A stretch of 64,000 nucleotides of DNA from Sphingomonas sp. BAUL-RG-20F-R05-02 (GTDB lineage: Bacteria; Pseudomonadota; Alphaproteobacteria; Sphingomonadales; Sphingomonadaceae): assembly GCF_022662305.1 (NCBI RefSeq), contig NZ_JAKNQH010000001.1, positions 62,001-126,000 on the forward strand, written 5' to 3'. Below the pieces are notes generated by a model, which saw only the letters and a program-made list of their open reading frames with translations, searched no databases and was not told the origin of the DNA. This document shows positions 51,310 through 61,575 of the stretch, piece after piece. Positions within the stretch are counted from its first letter, which is position 1; every line of letters begins with the position of its first letter. A program made the translations under genes and the position numbers.

Positions 51310-51744
51310 GTGGTTGATGTGGACGAAGCCGGCGTTCTTCTGGTGGTCGCGGCAGCGCTGATCGAGGCGGACGGGCGTGTCCTGATGCAGCGTCGTCCGC
51401 CCGGTAAAGCTCATGCGGGGCTATGGGAGTTTCCCGGCGGAAAGGTCGAACTCGGCGAAGCCCCCGAAGCGGCCTTGGCGCGCGAACTGCGGGAAGAACT
51501 GGGCATCACGGTCGCGGCAGCAGATCTCGCGCCGCTGGCCTTTGCCAGCGTGCCGGCGGGTGCGCGAAACCTGGTGCTTTTGCTATACGGCTGCAAACGC
51601 TGGGTAGGCGTACCGGCGGCGCTGGAGGCGGACGCGCTGGTCTGGCGCCGTCCCGCCAGTTTGCGTGACTTGCCGATGCCGCCCGCCGACCTGCCGCTCG
51701 TCGCGGCGCTGGAAGCGCGCGAGTCGCGAAATGCAGGTCGTTGA
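51310..51744 (+). CDS. mutT: MutT-like Nudix hydrolase
   Basis: A 144-residue Nudix protein with box GKVELGEAPEAALARELREELG (residues ~40-61), matching Gx5Ex7REUxEExGU. The N-terminal VVAAALIEADGRVLMQRRPP and WEFPGGKVE suggest the 8-oxo-dGTP diphosphatase subgroup, which prevents A-to-C transversions. Start GTG at 51310; no ATG fits before the first strand. It ends three bases before the 3' end of the convergent tRNA-Cys gene. Confidence 0.88.
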   Translation: MVDVDEAGVLLVVAAALIEADGRVLMQRRPPGKAHAGLWEFPGGKVELGEAPEAALARELREELGITVAAADLAPLAFASVPAGARNLVLLLYGCKRWVGVPAALEADALVWRRPASLRDLPMPPADLPLVAALEARESRNAGR

Positions 51745-51747
51745 GAG

Positions 51748-51821
51748 TGGAGGCCCGACCGGGAATCGAACCCGGGTGCAAGGATTTGCAGTCCTCTGCG
51801 TCACCACTCCGCCATCGGGCC
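51748..51821 (-). tRNA. tRNA-Cys (GCA)
   Basis: A 74-base cloverleaf on the minus strand: acceptor GGCCCGA pairs with TCGGGCC, the anticodon stem GAGGA/TCCTT carries the loop CTGCAAA with anticodon GCA, and the T arm has GGTTCGATTCC. CCA is encoded in the genome (51750-51748). Confidence 0.97.
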
Positions 51822-51973
51822 GAGAGGCGGCCAGATGCGCGGAGCCGGCGGGCAAGTCAACCGCTGTTACGAAAAATGCGTGCGCCGCTTGGCGAGGTCG
51901 CATGTGCGCGATACAAGCGGCAGTCAGATTAAGTGTATTGCACGATCAACACAGTCGTGCCACAGGGGTGACT

Positions 51974-52669
51974 ATGACTTCGACCGCATCTCAGCCCATT
52001 CTTTCCAATCCCAGTTCGGGCCATACGGATCTGGAGGCGATGCGTCACGCGATGGTCGCGAGCCAGTTGCGGCCCAACGCGGTCAACGATCCGCGCGTGG
52101 TGGCGGCAATGGATCGGGTGCTGCGTGAAGCATATCTGCCCGCTGGCGCTGCCGAGCTGGCCTATCGCGATACCGCCGTGCCGCTTGGTCACGGCCGCTT
52201 TCAGAACGTGCCGATCGCGACGGGCCGCCTGCTGACAGAAGCGTATCTGCAACCGACCGACCGGGTGCTGCTGATCGGTGCGGCGGGTGGCTACACCGCG
52301 GCAGTGCTGGCGCAGTTGGTCGCATCGGTGGTCGCGGTCGAGAGTGACGCCGGCCTCGCGTCGATGGCGCGGGCGGCGCTTGCGGGTATGGCATCGGTGA
52401 CGCTGGTGGAGGGGCCTTTAGAAGCGGGGCATGCCGCCGGGGCACCTTACGACGTGCTGATCATCGACGGTTCGGTAGAGCAGGTGCCTGAGGCGCTGGT
52501 TTCGCAGGTTCATCCAGGTGGCCGTGCGGTGGCAGGCATCATCGATCGTGGCGTGACGCGGCTCAGCTCGGGTCGTCGCACCGCCGGTGGTTTCGGCTTG
52601 GTCGGATTCGCCGATATCGAGTGCGTGGCGCTGCCGGGGTTCTCGAAGCCTAAAACCTTCTCTTTCTAA
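51974..52669 (+). CDS. Protein-L-isoaspartate methyltransferase-like protein
   Basis: A 231-residue protein with the PCMT layout (MRHAMVASQLRPNAVNDPRV start, AYRDTAVPLGHGRFQNVPIA, SAM motif region DRVLLIGAAGGYTAAVLAQL). Two canonical motifs are altered: the substrate loop lacks GQTISxP (here GHGRFQNVP), and the SAM motif is IGAAGGY rather than IGTGSGY. It may therefore not repair isoaspartate, although databases usually label it so. The constant neighbour of tolC in sphingomonads, it lies 18 bases before tolC here. Confidence 0.75.
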   Translation: MTSTASQPILSNPSSGHTDLEAMRHAMVASQLRPNAVNDPRVVAAMDRVLREAYLPAGAAELAYRDTAVPLGHGRFQNVPIATGRLLTEAYLQPTDRVLLIGAAGGYTAAVLAQLVASVVAVESDAGLASMARAALAGMASVTLVEGPLEAGHAAGAPYDVLIIDGSVEQVPEALVSQVHPGGRAVAGIIDRGVTRLSSGRRTAGGFGLVGFADIECVALPGFSKPKTFSF

Positions 52670-52687
52670 AAGGGCGCTGCGCCGGCA

Positions 52688-54196
52688 ATGCGATATGGAT
52701 TGTATCTTGCCGGCGCGAGCGTGCTGCTCGCCGCCGCTCCCGCGAGCGCGAAGACGCTGCGCGAGGCGCTCGTCGAGGCGTATAACACGAACCCGACACT
52801 GACGGCCGATCGCGCCAACGTCCGCGCGATCGACGAGAACGTGCCGATCGCACGCGCGCAGGGGCTGCCATCGGCGAGCATCAACGCGCAGTATAACGAG
52901 AACGTCTACAACAACGCGAATACCCTCTCCAATCCGGCGCGACAGCTCAATGTGCAGCCGCAGGTGTCGGTGCCGATCTATGCCGGCGGGGCGGTGCGCA
53001 ACTCGATCAAGGCGGCCAAGACGCGAGTCGATGCCGGCCGGCTGAGCCTGCGCGACACTGAAGCGAGTGTTTTCAGCTCCGTCGTCGGGGCGTTCATGGA
53101 CGTGCTGCGCGACGAGGCTATCGTGGCGCTCAACGCGCAGAACGTGCACGTTCTCGACGTCAACCTTCAGGCGAGTCGTGATCGGTTCCAGGTTGGGGAC
53201 CTGACCCGCACCGATGTCGCGCAGTCGGAGGCGCGACTGGCGCTCGCACGCAGCCAGTTGCAGAGCGCACAGGCGCAGCTGATCTCCAGCCGCGAGAATT
53301 ACATCCGCTACGTCGGCACCGCCCCGGTCGGGCTTGAGCAGCCACCGGTGCTTCCCAACTTGCCGACCGACCCTGAAGCGGCGGTCGACGTCGCGCTTAA
53401 GGACAATCCGGCCTTGCTGTCGGCGCAGAAAAGCCGTGACGCCAGCGTCTATGACGTCGGTACCGCTGCTGCGCAGCGCCTGCCACGCCTGAACGCGGTG
53501 GCGAGCGGGACGTATTACGATTATTTCGGATCGCTCGGCTCCGCGACGCAATTCGGTATCTCGCAGAGTGGCAAGTCTGCTGCGCTCGGGCTGCAACTCA
53601 GCCTCCCATTGTATCAGGGCGGCGGCCCGACCGCGCAGATCCGTCAGGCGCAGGCGCGCCGCGGGCAGGCGATCGAGCAAGTTACCGAAGTCGAGCGTAA
53701 CGTGATCGCTCAGACCCGGTCGGCCTATGCCGTGTGGAAATCCTCGCTAGAGGTGATCGCGTCCAGCGAGACGGCGGTGGACGCCAACAAGCTGTCGCTG
53801 GAGGGTGTGCGCGCTGAAAACAGCGTGGGCAGCCGGACCATTCTCGACATCCTCAATGCCGAGCAGGAACTGCTGAACTCGCAAATCACGCTCGTCTCGG
53901 CGCAACGTGATGCGTACGTTGCCGGTTTCTCGTTGCTGGCGGCAATGGGCAAGGCCGAATCGCGCGACCTCGGGCTAGACGGTGGGACGCTGTACGACCC
54001 GACGCTGAACTACAAGCGCGTCAGCCACACCATCTGGGATTGGGCGCCCGCGCCGGCGCCGAAGCCGGTTGCGACCTCGACCGCCGCGACCCTCCCGCAA
54101 ACCGCGATTGTGACGAAGCCACTTGACCCGTTTCTCGATACACCAGTTGACAGCACTGCTACAAATCAGGGAAACAGCACGGTCAGAAAACGTTAA
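52688..54196 (+). CDS. tolC: TolC family outer membrane protein
   Basis: A 502-residue outer membrane channel for type I secretion and RND efflux. The signal peptide MRYGLYLAGASVLLAAAPASA is followed by TLREALVEAYNTNPTL, QPQVSVPIYAGGAVRNSIKA, AQSEARLALARSQLQSAQAQ and, in the second repeat, QLSLPLYQGGGPTAQIRQAQ and GSRTILDILNAEQELLNSQI. Length and motifs match alphaproteobacterial TolC. It is followed after 31 bases by popZ. Confidence 0.95.
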   Translation: MRYGLYLAGASVLLAAAPASAKTLREALVEAYNTNPTLTADRANVRAIDENVPIARAQGLPSASINAQYNENVYNNANTLSNPARQLNVQPQVSVPIYAGGAVRNSIKAAKTRVDAGRLSLRDTEASVFSSVVGAFMDVLRDEAIVALNAQNVHVLDVNLQASRDRFQVGDLTRTDVAQSEARLALARSQLQSAQAQLISSRENYIRYVGTAPVGLEQPPVLPNLPTDPEAAVDVALKDNPALLSAQKSRDASVYDVGTAAAQRLPRLNAVASGTYYDYFGSLGSATQFGISQSGKSAALGLQLSLPLYQGGGPTAQIRQAQARRGQAIEQVTEVERNVIAQTRSAYAVWKSSLEVIASSETAVDANKLSLEGVRAENSVGSRTILDILNAEQELLNSQITLVSAQRDAYVAGFSLLAAMGKAESRDLGLDGGTLYDPTLNYKRVSHTIWDWAPAPAPKPVATSTAATLPQTAIVTKPLDPFLDTPVDSTATNQGNSTVRKR

Positions 54197-54227
54197 CCAT
54201 AGTGCGGGGGCAAAAAGGTTGATCGCG

Positions 54228-54794
54228 ATGGGTGATATCAGCGCAGAACCGTCGATGGAGGACATTCTGTCTTCGATCAAGCGTATCATCGCTGAAGAGG
54301 GAGATGTGAGCGCCGGGCGGTTGCGCCGGCCGAACCGCGCCGCCGGTGGACGCCCATTGCCGCTCACTCAGCCGCGTGAAGTGCTCGAACTCAGCGATCC
54401 CGTCGATTATGACGATCAAGACGAAGCGGAGGAAGCAATGCCCGCCACTCGGCCCAAGATGAACACGCCCGAACCCGAGCCGGTGCAGTTCGCCGATGCA
54501 CTTGCCCAGGCGAGATCGGAATCACCCGCTCAGGAAATGCCAAAGCAAGCACCTCAGCCGACATCGGCGGAACCTTTGTTGTCGCGCGGTGCCGAAACCG
54601 CGACGCGCGGACCGCTCGACGCGCTGTCACGCCTTGTCGTCAAGCCGGAGGTGTCCGGGTCGGACACGCTCGAAGGCATGGTACGCGAGATGCTGAAACC
54701 GATGTTGCGTGAGTGGCTCGATTCGCATCTCCCCGCCATGGTCGAGCAGATGGTCGCAAAGGAAATCGCGCGGATCACCAGCCAAGGGCGGTGA
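54228..54794 (+). CDS. popZ: PopZ-like polar organising protein (DUF2497)
   Basis: A 188-residue protein with the PopZ N-terminal helix EPSMEDILSSIKRIIAEEG, a long acidic Pro/Glu-rich disordered middle (residues ~30-125) and the conserved C-terminal helices GMVREMLKPMLREWLDSHLP AMVEQM (residues ~150-175). PopZ forms polar networks that anchor the ParB-parS centromere. The ATG at 54228 begins MGDISAEPSMED; frames further upstream run into tolC. Confidence 0.9.
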   Translation: MGDISAEPSMEDILSSIKRIIAEEGDVSAGRLRRPNRAAGGRPLPLTQPREVLELSDPVDYDDQDEAEEAMPATRPKMNTPEPEPVQFADALAQARSESPAQEMPKQAPQPTSAEPLLSRGAETATRGPLDALSRLVVKPEVSGSDTLEGMVREMLKPMLREWLDSHLPAMVEQMVAKEIARITSQGR

Positions 54795-54998
54795 TCGTGC
54801 GGTTCTCGCCTGCCGGTGTCGTTCACACGGGCAGCGCGGGCCTTACTGTTGAGGCATTGCGGTCATCAAGAAACGGGTAGCGTTGCGACCGGCTAATGCA
54901 GGCCATTTACCGGTCGCGTATTGCTGACACGACGTCAGCCAAGTCGCCGTGCGAGTTCCGATATCCCGGCTTAAGTCGGCGCCTATACTACCCGGCCG

Positions 54999-55400
54999 TC
55001 AGAGCGTCGCAATCAACAGCGACCACAGCATCATCAGAATACCGGCTAGGCTGACGAGGAACACGAGCGAGCGCACATAGGTAATGCCGGCCGCGTAGAT
55101 CGGCAGATACGCTACCCGCGCGACCAGCCACACCGTCGCCCCGGCTGCGGTCCAGCGCGTGTGGATGCCGGCAAGGCCGAGCAGCGCCACCGCCGCGATC
55201 ACCAGTGGAAACGTCTCGAAGAAATTGCCCTGCGCGCGCATCAGCCGGCCGACCAGCGGGGTCGGCGTGCCCGGGTCCGACTCACGGTTGCCGGCGTTCC
55301 AGGCGGTGCCGTATTGCGCTGTGCGCACGGTCGATGCGGCGAAGATGTGAACCAGCGCCAACACGCAGCCCCAAGCCAGAACGGCATATTCTGTGTGCAT
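54999..55400 (-). CDS. MAPEG family membrane protein
   Basis: A 133-residue protein with four TM helices: YAVLAWGCVLALVHIFAAS, FFETFPLVIAAVALLGLAG, ATVWLVARVAYLPIYAAGI and SLVFLVSLAGILMMLWSLL. The polar stretch RLMRAQGNFFETFP and the loop ARVAYLPIYA are typical of MAPEG proteins (microsomal glutathione transferase-like). Bacterial members are mostly of unknown substrate. It converges with popZ across about 200 bases that hold only a short inverted repeat (GCTGAC-GTCAGC near 54926). Confidence 0.88.
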   Translation of the reverse strand: MHTEYAVLAWGCVLALVHIFAASTVRTAQYGTAWNAGNRESDPGTPTPLVGRLMRAQGNFFETFPLVIAAVALLGLAGIHTRWTAAGATVWLVARVAYLPIYAAGITYVRSLVFLVSLAGILMMLWSLLIATL

Positions 55401-55525
55401 CCGGTGATCCTTGCATGCGGGTGTGATCGCCTCAATGCACGGGCAGAGGAGAGGTTGCTTTCATCTGCGGTTCAGCTTGGCCGGATACATTCGCCATCGT
55501 TGTTCAACATGCTGAGGAGACAGCC

Positions 55526-56110
55526 ATGAACCTGTTCTCGAAAATCGCGCTGGCCGGAGTCGGCACGGTGGCGCTCGCGGGCAGCGCGTTTGCCGCCGAG
55601 CGATCGATGCACGTGATGAACGTCGACCTGCCCGACGGTTCGGTCGCGCATGTCCGCTATTTTGGCGATGTGGCACCCAAAGTGGAACTGGTGCCCATAT
55701 CTCAAGCGGTGCCGGTCGCGCTGATCGATCCGCGCGTGGCGTTCGCCGGCTTCGACCAGATGTTCGCCGATTTCGACCGCCAGCAGGCCGAGATGCTGCA
55801 GCACGTCGCGGCAATGCAGACTGCGGCGGTGCCGACTAACGGCAAGCTCGATCAGTCGGCGGTGAAGACGCTGCCGAACGGCGGCGGGGTCAGCTATTCG
55901 TACACCTCGTACAGTAGCGGCGGTGACGGCAAGAGTGGCGGCTGTACGCAGAGCTACCAGCTGACCTCCTACGGCAACGCGCAGCCGAAGGTCGTTTCGC
56001 AAAGCACCGGCGATTGCGCCCATGCAGCGAAATTCAGCACCGCACCCACCCCGGTGAAGGCGCCTGCGCCCGCGCCGCAGCCCAAGACGGTGCCGCACGA
56101 TGCGGTCTGA
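55526..56110 (+). CDS. Secreted hypothetical protein
   Basis: A 194-residue protein with a signal peptide (FSKIALAGVGTVALAGSAFA, cut near AFA|AE) and a mature part with DLPDGSVAHVRYFGDVAPKV, then a helical FDQMFADFDRQQAEMLQHVA and a Gly/Ser-rich segment GGGVSYSYTSYSSGGDGKSG with two Cys (GGCTQSYQ and GDCAHA) that may form a disulfide. The C-terminus is Pro/Ala-rich. No named family recognised; similar proteins appear in sphingomonads next to valS. Ribosome site GGAG precedes the ATG. Confidence 0.75.
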   Translation: MNLFSKIALAGVGTVALAGSAFAAERSMHVMNVDLPDGSVAHVRYFGDVAPKVELVPISQAVPVALIDPRVAFAGFDQMFADFDRQQAEMLQHVAAMQTAAVPTNGKLDQSAVKTLPNGGGVSYSYTSYSSGGDGKSGGCTQSYQLTSYGNAQPKVVSQSTGDCAHAAKFSTAPTPVKAPAPAPQPKTVPHDAV

Positions 56111-56192
56111 TCGGGACTGACAAAGCGATAGCAAGGGCGGTGCGGCAACGCGCCGCCCTTTTCATTTGCTCGTGCGGCGGTAAACGCGGGGC

Positions 56193-58919
56193 ATGAGCGA
56201 ACTTCCCAAAACCTTCGACCCCGCCGAAATCGAGCAGCGCTGGTATGCGCATTGGGAGGCGAACGGCCTGTTCCGCCCCGATCGCCCCGGTGCCGAGCCG
56301 TGGACGATCGTCAACCCGCCGCCCAACGTGACCGGCTCGCTCCACATCGGCCATGCGCTCGACAACACGTTGCAGGATATTCTCGCGCGGCACGCCCGGT
56401 TGAAGGGCAAGGATGCTTTGTGGGTGGTCGGCACCGACCACGCCGGCATCGCCACGCAGATGGTGGTCGAGCGGCAGATGGCACAGCACGGCCAGAAGCG
56501 CACCGATTTTGCTCGCGAGGATTTCGTCGCCAAGGTGTGGGACTGGAAGGCAGAGAGCGGCGGCGAGATCACGCAGCAGTTGCGGCGGCTCGGCTGTTCG
56601 ATGGACTGGAAGAATGAGCGCTTCACCATGGACGAGGGCTTTTCCAAGGCCGTCCTCAAGGTGTTCGTCGATCTTCACAAGGAGGGCTTGCTGTACCGCG
56701 ACAAGCGGCTGGTGAACTGGGACCCCGGCCTCGGCACCGCGATCTCCGATCTTGAGGTCGAGACGCGCGAGATCAAGGGCGGGTTCTGGCATTTTCGCTA
56801 TCCGCTCGCCGATGGCGTTCGCCTCGCGGATGGGCGCGACCATATCGTCGTCGCGACGACCCGGCCCGAGACGATGCTCGCCGATATGGCGGTGGCGGTG
56901 AACGCGTCGGACGAACGTTATGCCAGCGTGATCGGCAAGTTCATCGAGCAGCCGATCACCGGGCGGCGCATTCCGATCGTCGCGGACGATCATGCCGATC
57001 CCGAACTGGGGTCCGGCGCGGTCAAGATCACGCCGGGGCATGATTTCAACGATTTCGAGGTCGGCAAGCGCGCCGGCATCGAGGCGCGCGACATGCTCAA
57101 CATGCTCGATGCCGCCGCCAACGTGGTGCAGACCGCGGATGGCCTTGTGCCGGCGGAGTTCATCGGGCTGCACCGCTTCCGCAAGGACAAGGTCGACGGC
57201 GCGCGTGAACTGGTGGTGGCGCGGATGAAGGCGCTCGGCCTGCTCGTCACGCACCTCGACAAGGAGGATGCCGAGCACGATTTCGAACCGCGTACGATCC
57301 AGACGCCGTATGGCGACCGCTCGGGCGTGGTGATCGAGCCGTGGCTGACCGACCAATGGTATGTCGATGCTGCGACGCTGGCGAAGCCCGCGATCGAGGC
57401 GGTGCGCTCGGGCGCGATCAGGATCGTGCCGAAGAGTTGGGAAAAGACGTTCTTCAACTGGATGGAGAATATTCAGCCGTGGTGTGTGTCTCGTCAATTG
57501 TGGTGGGGGCACCGCATCCCGGCTTGGTTCGGCGATGACGGCAAGGTCTATGTTGCGCTAACCGAAGCGGAAGCACGCGCTCGGGCGCCGGAGGGCGTTA
57601 CACTAACGCAAGATTCCGATGTTCTCGACACATGGTTTTCTTCAGCGCTGTGGCCGTTCGCGACGATGGGCTGGCCGGACGACACGAACCCGACGCTCCA
57701 CGGTCGCTACCCTAATGACGTGCTGATCTCCGGCTTCGACATTCTGTTCTTCTGGAACGCCCGCATGATGATGCAAGGGCTGCACTTCATGAAGGATGTG
57801 CCGTTCAAGACACTCTACCTGCACGGCCTGGTCCGGGCGGCGGACGGGCAGAAGATGTCGAAATCGAAGGGCAATGTCGTCAATCCGCTCGGGCTGATCG
57901 ACCGCTACGGCGCGGATGCGCTGCGCTTCTTCATGGCGGCGATGGAAAGCCAGGGCCGCGACATCAAGATGGATGAGAAGCGCGTCGAGGGCTATCGCAA
58001 CTTCGCGACCAAGCTGTGGAACGCCGCACGCTTCTGCCAGGCGAACGGGATCGTTGCGAGCACCGCGCTGGAGGCCCCCGCCGCTGTCCTCGCAGTCAAC
58101 AAATGGATCATCGCCGAGACGATCGAAACGGTACAGGCGGTCGATCTCGCGCTTGCGGACTATCGCTTCGACGGCGCGGCCAACGCGATTTATCAGTTCG
58201 CATGGAGCCGGTTCTGCGACTGGTACATCGAACTCATCAAGCCGCTGCTCGGCCAGATGGACGCGCCCGCGAGCGGTGCGGAGGCGGATGAAACGCGCGC
58301 GGTGGCGGGCTGGGTGCTCGATCAGATCCTCGTGCTGCTTCACCCGTTTATGCCGTTCATCACTGAGGAGTTGTGGTCGAAGACCGGCGCCCGTGAGAGC
58401 GAACTGATCGTCGCGCACTGGCCGATGGCGGATGCGCGCGCGATCGATCCGGAGGCGCGGCGCGAGATCGACTGGCTGATCCGGCTGGTGAGCGAAGTGC
58501 GCGCGGCGCGGACCGAACTCAACATCCCGCCGGGTACGCGGATGCCGTTCCACGTCCGCGATGCGGGCGCGGAGACACAGGCGCGGATCGCGCGGCAGCA
58601 GGCGGTGATTGCCCGGCTCGCACGGATTGACGTGGCCGAGGGTGAAGCGCCCGCCGGTGGTGCGGCACAGGTGGTGATCGACGAAGCGACCTTTGTCCTG
58701 CCGCTTGCCGGCGTGATCGACCTTGATGCCGAACGCGCGCGGCTCACCAAGGGCATTGCGGCGGCGGAGAAGGAGCGGGATGCGCTGGCCGGACGGCTTG
58801 GCAATGCGAGCTTCGTCGAGCGTGCCAAGCCAGAGGCGGTCGAGAAGGCGCGCGCGGACCATGCCGAGAAAGCGGCCGACGCGGAGCGGCTCGGCGCGGC
58901 GCTGGCGCGGCTCGGGTAA
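56193..58919 (+). CDS. valS: Valyl-tRNA synthetase
   Basis: Class I synthetase charging tRNA-Val. In 908 residues: HIGH motif [17 protein letters not shown] (residues ~43-59), the editing CP1 domain with [16 protein letters not shown] (~225-240), KMSKS in [20 protein letters not shown] (~550-569), the anticodon-binding helical domain, and the C-terminal coiled coil [20 protein letters not shown] typical of ValS. Length is standard. Confidence 0.97.
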   Translation: MSELPKTFDPAEIEQRWYAHWEANGLFRPDRPGAEPWTIVNPPPNVTGSLHIGHALDNTLQDILARHARLKGKDALWVVGTDHAGIATQMVVERQMAQHGQKRTDFAREDFVAKVWDWKAESGGEITQQLRRLGCSMDWKNERFTMDEGFSKAVLKVFVDLHKEGLLYRDKRLVNWDPGLGTAISDLEVETREIKGGFWHFRYPLADGVRLADGRDHIVVATTRPETMLADMAVAVNASDERYASVIGKFIEQPITGRRIPIVADDHADPELGSGAVKITPGHDFNDFEVGKRAGIEARDMLNMLDAAANVVQTADGLVPAEFIGLHRFRKDKVDGARELVVARMKALGLLVTHLDKEDAEHDFEPRTIQTPYGDRSGVVIEPWLTDQWYVDAATLAKPAIEAVRSGAIRIVPKSWEKTFFNWMENIQPWCVSRQLWWGHRIPAWFGDDGKVYVALTEAEARARAPEGVTLTQDSDVLDTWFSSALWPFATMGWPDDTNPTLHGRYPNDVLISGFDILFFWNARMMMQGLHFMKDVPFKTLYLHGLVRAADGQKMSKSKGNVVNPLGLIDRYGADALRFFMAAMESQGRDIKMDEKRVEGYRNFATKLWNAARFCQANGIVASTALEAPAAVLAVNKWIIAETIETVQAVDLALADYRFDGAANAIYQFAWSRFCDWYIELIKPLLGQMDAPASGAEADETRAVAGWVLDQILVLLHPFMPFITEELWSKTGARESELIVAHWPMADARAIDPEARREIDWLIRLVSEVRAARTELNIPPGTRMPFHVRDAGAETQARIARQQAVIARLARIDVAEGEAPAGGAAQVVIDEATFVLPLAGVIDLDAERARLTKGIAAAEKERDALAGRLGNASFVERAKPEAVEKARADHAEKAADAERLGAALARLG

Positions 58920-59112
58920 GTCGCGCCCACCGCTACCACCCGTTCCGGTCGAGCGATGTCTAGACGCTTTGCGGCGCATGTGCGGCTTGTCGCTCGAAAC
59001 GAACGGAGCGGGCGGCAGGACGCATGCCACGGGCCGGACTTTTCGCCGCGCCCTCTATCCCCGGTCCCCGCGCCCGCCTATCCACGAGCTTGAAGAACGA
59101 GGGGATGCACGC

Positions 59113-60567
59113 TTGGCACAACCACCGAACGGACGGGGCCGGGACCTGACGACCGGGCCGATCGGCTGGACGCTGCTCGCCTTCGCGTTGCCGACACTCG
59201 CATCGAACATCCTGCAAACGCTGAATGGGTCGATCAACTCGATCTGGGTCGGGCGCTTCCTCGGTGAAAGCGCGCTGGCGGCGACGTCCAACGCGACGAT
59301 CGTGATGTTCCTCACCTTCGGCGCGGTGTTCGGCTTCGGCATGGCCGCGTCGATCCTGGTCGGGCAGTCGATGGGGCGGCACGACGTCGAGGCGGCGCGG
59401 CGGGCGTTCGGGTCGGCGGTGGGGCTGGTCGTGATCGCGGCCTTTGTGGTTGCCACGCTCGGCTACGTGTTCGCGCCCGAAATTCTGCACGTGATGGCGA
59501 CGCCGGGCGATGCGCAGGCGATGGCGCTGATCTACCTGCGCGTGATCTTCTTGGGGCTACCGCTGTCGATGCTCGGCCTGCTGATCCAGATGGGGTTGCG
59601 CGGCACAGGCGACGCGATCACGCCGATGTGGTTCATGGTGCTGAGCGCCTGCATCGACGCGGGGCTCAACCCGCTGCTGATTCGCGGTATCGGGCCGTTC
59701 CCGCAGATGGGCATCGCCGGCGCGGCGACCGCAACACTGATTGCGTCGGCGGTGTCGGCGGTTGGCCTCGTCGTCTACGTCTACGCGCGGGATCTGCCGA
59801 TCCGGCTGCGAGGTGCCGAGTTGCGCTATCTCATCCCCGACCTCGCGCTGGTGCGGATCATCGTGACCAAGGGCGTGCCGATGGCGGCGCAGATGCTGGT
59901 GATGTCGGTGTCGGGTCTCACCATGATTGGGCTGGTCAACCGGCAGGGGGTGGAGACGGCGGCCGCCTATGCGGTCTCGCAACAGCTGTGGAACTACATT
60001 CAGATGCCGGCAATGGCGATCGGCGCGGCGGTGAGCAGCATGGTCGCGCAGAACATCGGCGCGGGGTTGTGGGATCGGGTGAGCCGGATCACGCGGTCCG
60101 GCATCGTCTACAATTCGATCATCACTTTGGTGGTGATCGCCGCGATCATCCTGTTTGACCGGCCGGTGATGAGCCTGTTCGTCGCCAGTACCAGCCCGGC
60201 GATCCCGATCGCGCGGCATATTCAGCTGATCGCGAGCTGGACGTTCCTGCTGTTCGGCGCGACGATGGTACTGTTCGCTACGGTGCGGGCGAATGGCGCG
60301 ACGCTGGCGCCGCTGCTGATCCTGATCGTCTCGCTGATCCCGTTCCGTATCGGCATCGCCTCGCTGGGACGGCCGTTGCTCGGCGCGGATGCTTTGTGGT
60401 GGGCGTTTCCGCTCAGTTCGGTGGTGTCGCTGGCTCTGGCCGCCTGGTACTTCCTGCGTGGCGGCTGGCGGTCGCAGATGATGGCGGTGCCCGAGCATGG
60501 CGAAACCGCGAAGGAAAGCGTCCGTGCGACCTCCGAACCGGCCGGGCGGTTGCACCCGAGCGGCTGA
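59113..60567 (+). CDS. MATE family efflux transporter
   Basis: A 484-residue, 12-TM MATE transporter in two bundles. TTGPIGWTLLAFALPTLASN opens the first, GESALAATSNATIVMFLTFG and FGMAASILVGQSMGRHDVEA follow, and the second bundle starts at ~245 with VRIIVTKGVPMAAQMLVMSV. Exports cationic drugs or metabolites in exchange for Na+ or H+; substrate unknown. The start is TTG at 59113 with GAGGGG eight bases upstream. The frame extends further back into valS but without homology. hemB follows 18 bases after the stop. Confidence 0.88.
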   Translation: MAQPPNGRGRDLTTGPIGWTLLAFALPTLASNILQTLNGSINSIWVGRFLGESALAATSNATIVMFLTFGAVFGFGMAASILVGQSMGRHDVEAARRAFGSAVGLVVIAAFVVATLGYVFAPEILHVMATPGDAQAMALIYLRVIFLGLPLSMLGLLIQMGLRGTGDAITPMWFMVLSACIDAGLNPLLIRGIGPFPQMGIAGAATATLIASAVSAVGLVVYVYARDLPIRLRGAELRYLIPDLALVRIIVTKGVPMAAQMLVMSVSGLTMIGLVNRQGVETAAAYAVSQQLWNYIQMPAMAIGAAVSSMVAQNIGAGLWDRVSRITRSGIVYNSIITLVVIAAIILFDRPVMSLFVASTSPAIPIARHIQLIASWTFLLFGATMVLFATVRANGATLAPLLILIVSLIPFRIGIASLGRPLLGADALWWAFPLSSVVSLALAAWYFLRGGWRSQMMAVPEHGETAKESVRATSEPAGRLHPSG

Positions 60568-60585
60568 GGGCGCATCTGGGCGGGC

Positions 60586-61575
60586 ATGAGCCACTATCCT
60601 GCACTTCGCCTCCGCCGCACCCGCTCGACCGCGTGGAGCCGCCGCCTCCATGCCGAGACGGTGCTGACCCCCGCCGACCTGATATGGCCGCTGTTCATCG
60701 CCGAAGGGGAGGGCGTCGAGGAGCCGATCGCGACGCTGCCGGGTGTATCGCGCTGGTCGATCGACGGCATCGTCGCGCGCGCGAAAGAGGCCCGGGACGC
60801 GGGGATCGCCTGCATTGCGCTCTTTCCCAACACGCCGCCGCATCTGCGCAGCGAGGATGGCCGCGAGGCGCTCAACCCCGACAATCTGATGTGCCGCGCA
60901 ACCCGCGCGCTGAAGGATGCGGTGCCCGAGGTCGGCGTGCTGACCGATGTTGCACTCGACCCCTATACCGCGCACGGCCATGACGGGCTGGTCGATGATG
61001 CCGGCTATGTGGTTAACGACACCACCGCCGAGATGCTGGTCGCGCAGGCGCTCAACCAGGCGGCGGCGGGGGCGGACATCATCGCGCCGTCCGACATGAT
61101 GGACGGTCGCATCGGCCAGATCCGCGATGCGCTGGAGGGCGAGGGGCGCGTCAACGTGCAGATCATGTCGTATGCCGCGAAATACGCGAGCGGCTTTTAC
61201 GGGCCGTTCCGCGATGCGGTCGGCTCGCGCGGGCTGCTGAAAGGTGACAAGAAGACCTATCAGATGGACTCGGCCAATGCCGAGGAGGCGTTGCGCGAGG
61301 TCGCGCTCGATCTCGCCGAGGGTGCGGACAGCGTGATGGTCAAGCCCGGCCTGCCGTATCTCGACATCATCATGCGCGTGAAAACCGAGTTTCAGGTTCC
61401 GGTGTTCGCCTATCAGGTATCCGGCGAGTATGCGATGATCGAGGCGGCGGTCGCGGCGGGCGTGGCGGAGCGCGATGCGGTGGTGCTGGAGACGCTCATG
61501 GCGTTCAAGCGTGCCGGTTGTTCGGGCGTGCTGACCTATCACGCGCTGCACGCGGCGCGGCTGCTTGGCGGATGA
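60586..61575 (+). CDS. hemB: Delta-aminolevulinic acid dehydratase (porphobilinogen synthase)
   Basis: Condenses two 5-aminolevulinates to porphobilinogen in haem synthesis. The 329-residue TIM barrel has the Schiff-base lysines in AAKYASGFYGPFRDA (~199) and VMVKPGLPYLDII (~252). The catalytic metal loop reads LTDVALDPYTAHGHDGLV, that is the Asp/Ala form instead of the CxCxC zinc site, so it belongs to the zinc-independent, Mg-dependent class usual in alphaproteobacteria. Its stop overlaps the GNAT gene (ATGA). Confidence 0.96.
   Translation: MSHYPALRLRRTRSTAWSRRLHAETVLTPADLIWPLFIAEGEGVEEPIATLPGVSRWSIDGIVARAKEARDAGIACIALFPNTPPHLRSEDGREALNPDNLMCRATRALKDAVPEVGVLTDVALDPYTAHGHDGLVDDAGYVVNDTTAEMLVAQALNQAAAGADIIAPSDMMDGRIGQIRDALEGEGRVNVQIMSYAAKYASGFYGPFRDAVGSRGLLKGDKKTYQMDSANAEEALREVALDLAEGADSVMVKPGLPYLDIIMRVKTEFQVPVFAYQVSGEYAMIEAAVAAGVAERDAVVLETLMAFKRAGCSGVLTYHALHAARLLGG

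Noticed and set aside
59557..61551. 664-residue open frame on the minus strand across the MATE and hemB genes
   Set aside because: It spans two clear plus-strand genes and is composed mainly of Arg, His, Gln and Asp, as expected for antisense frames in GC-rich DNA.
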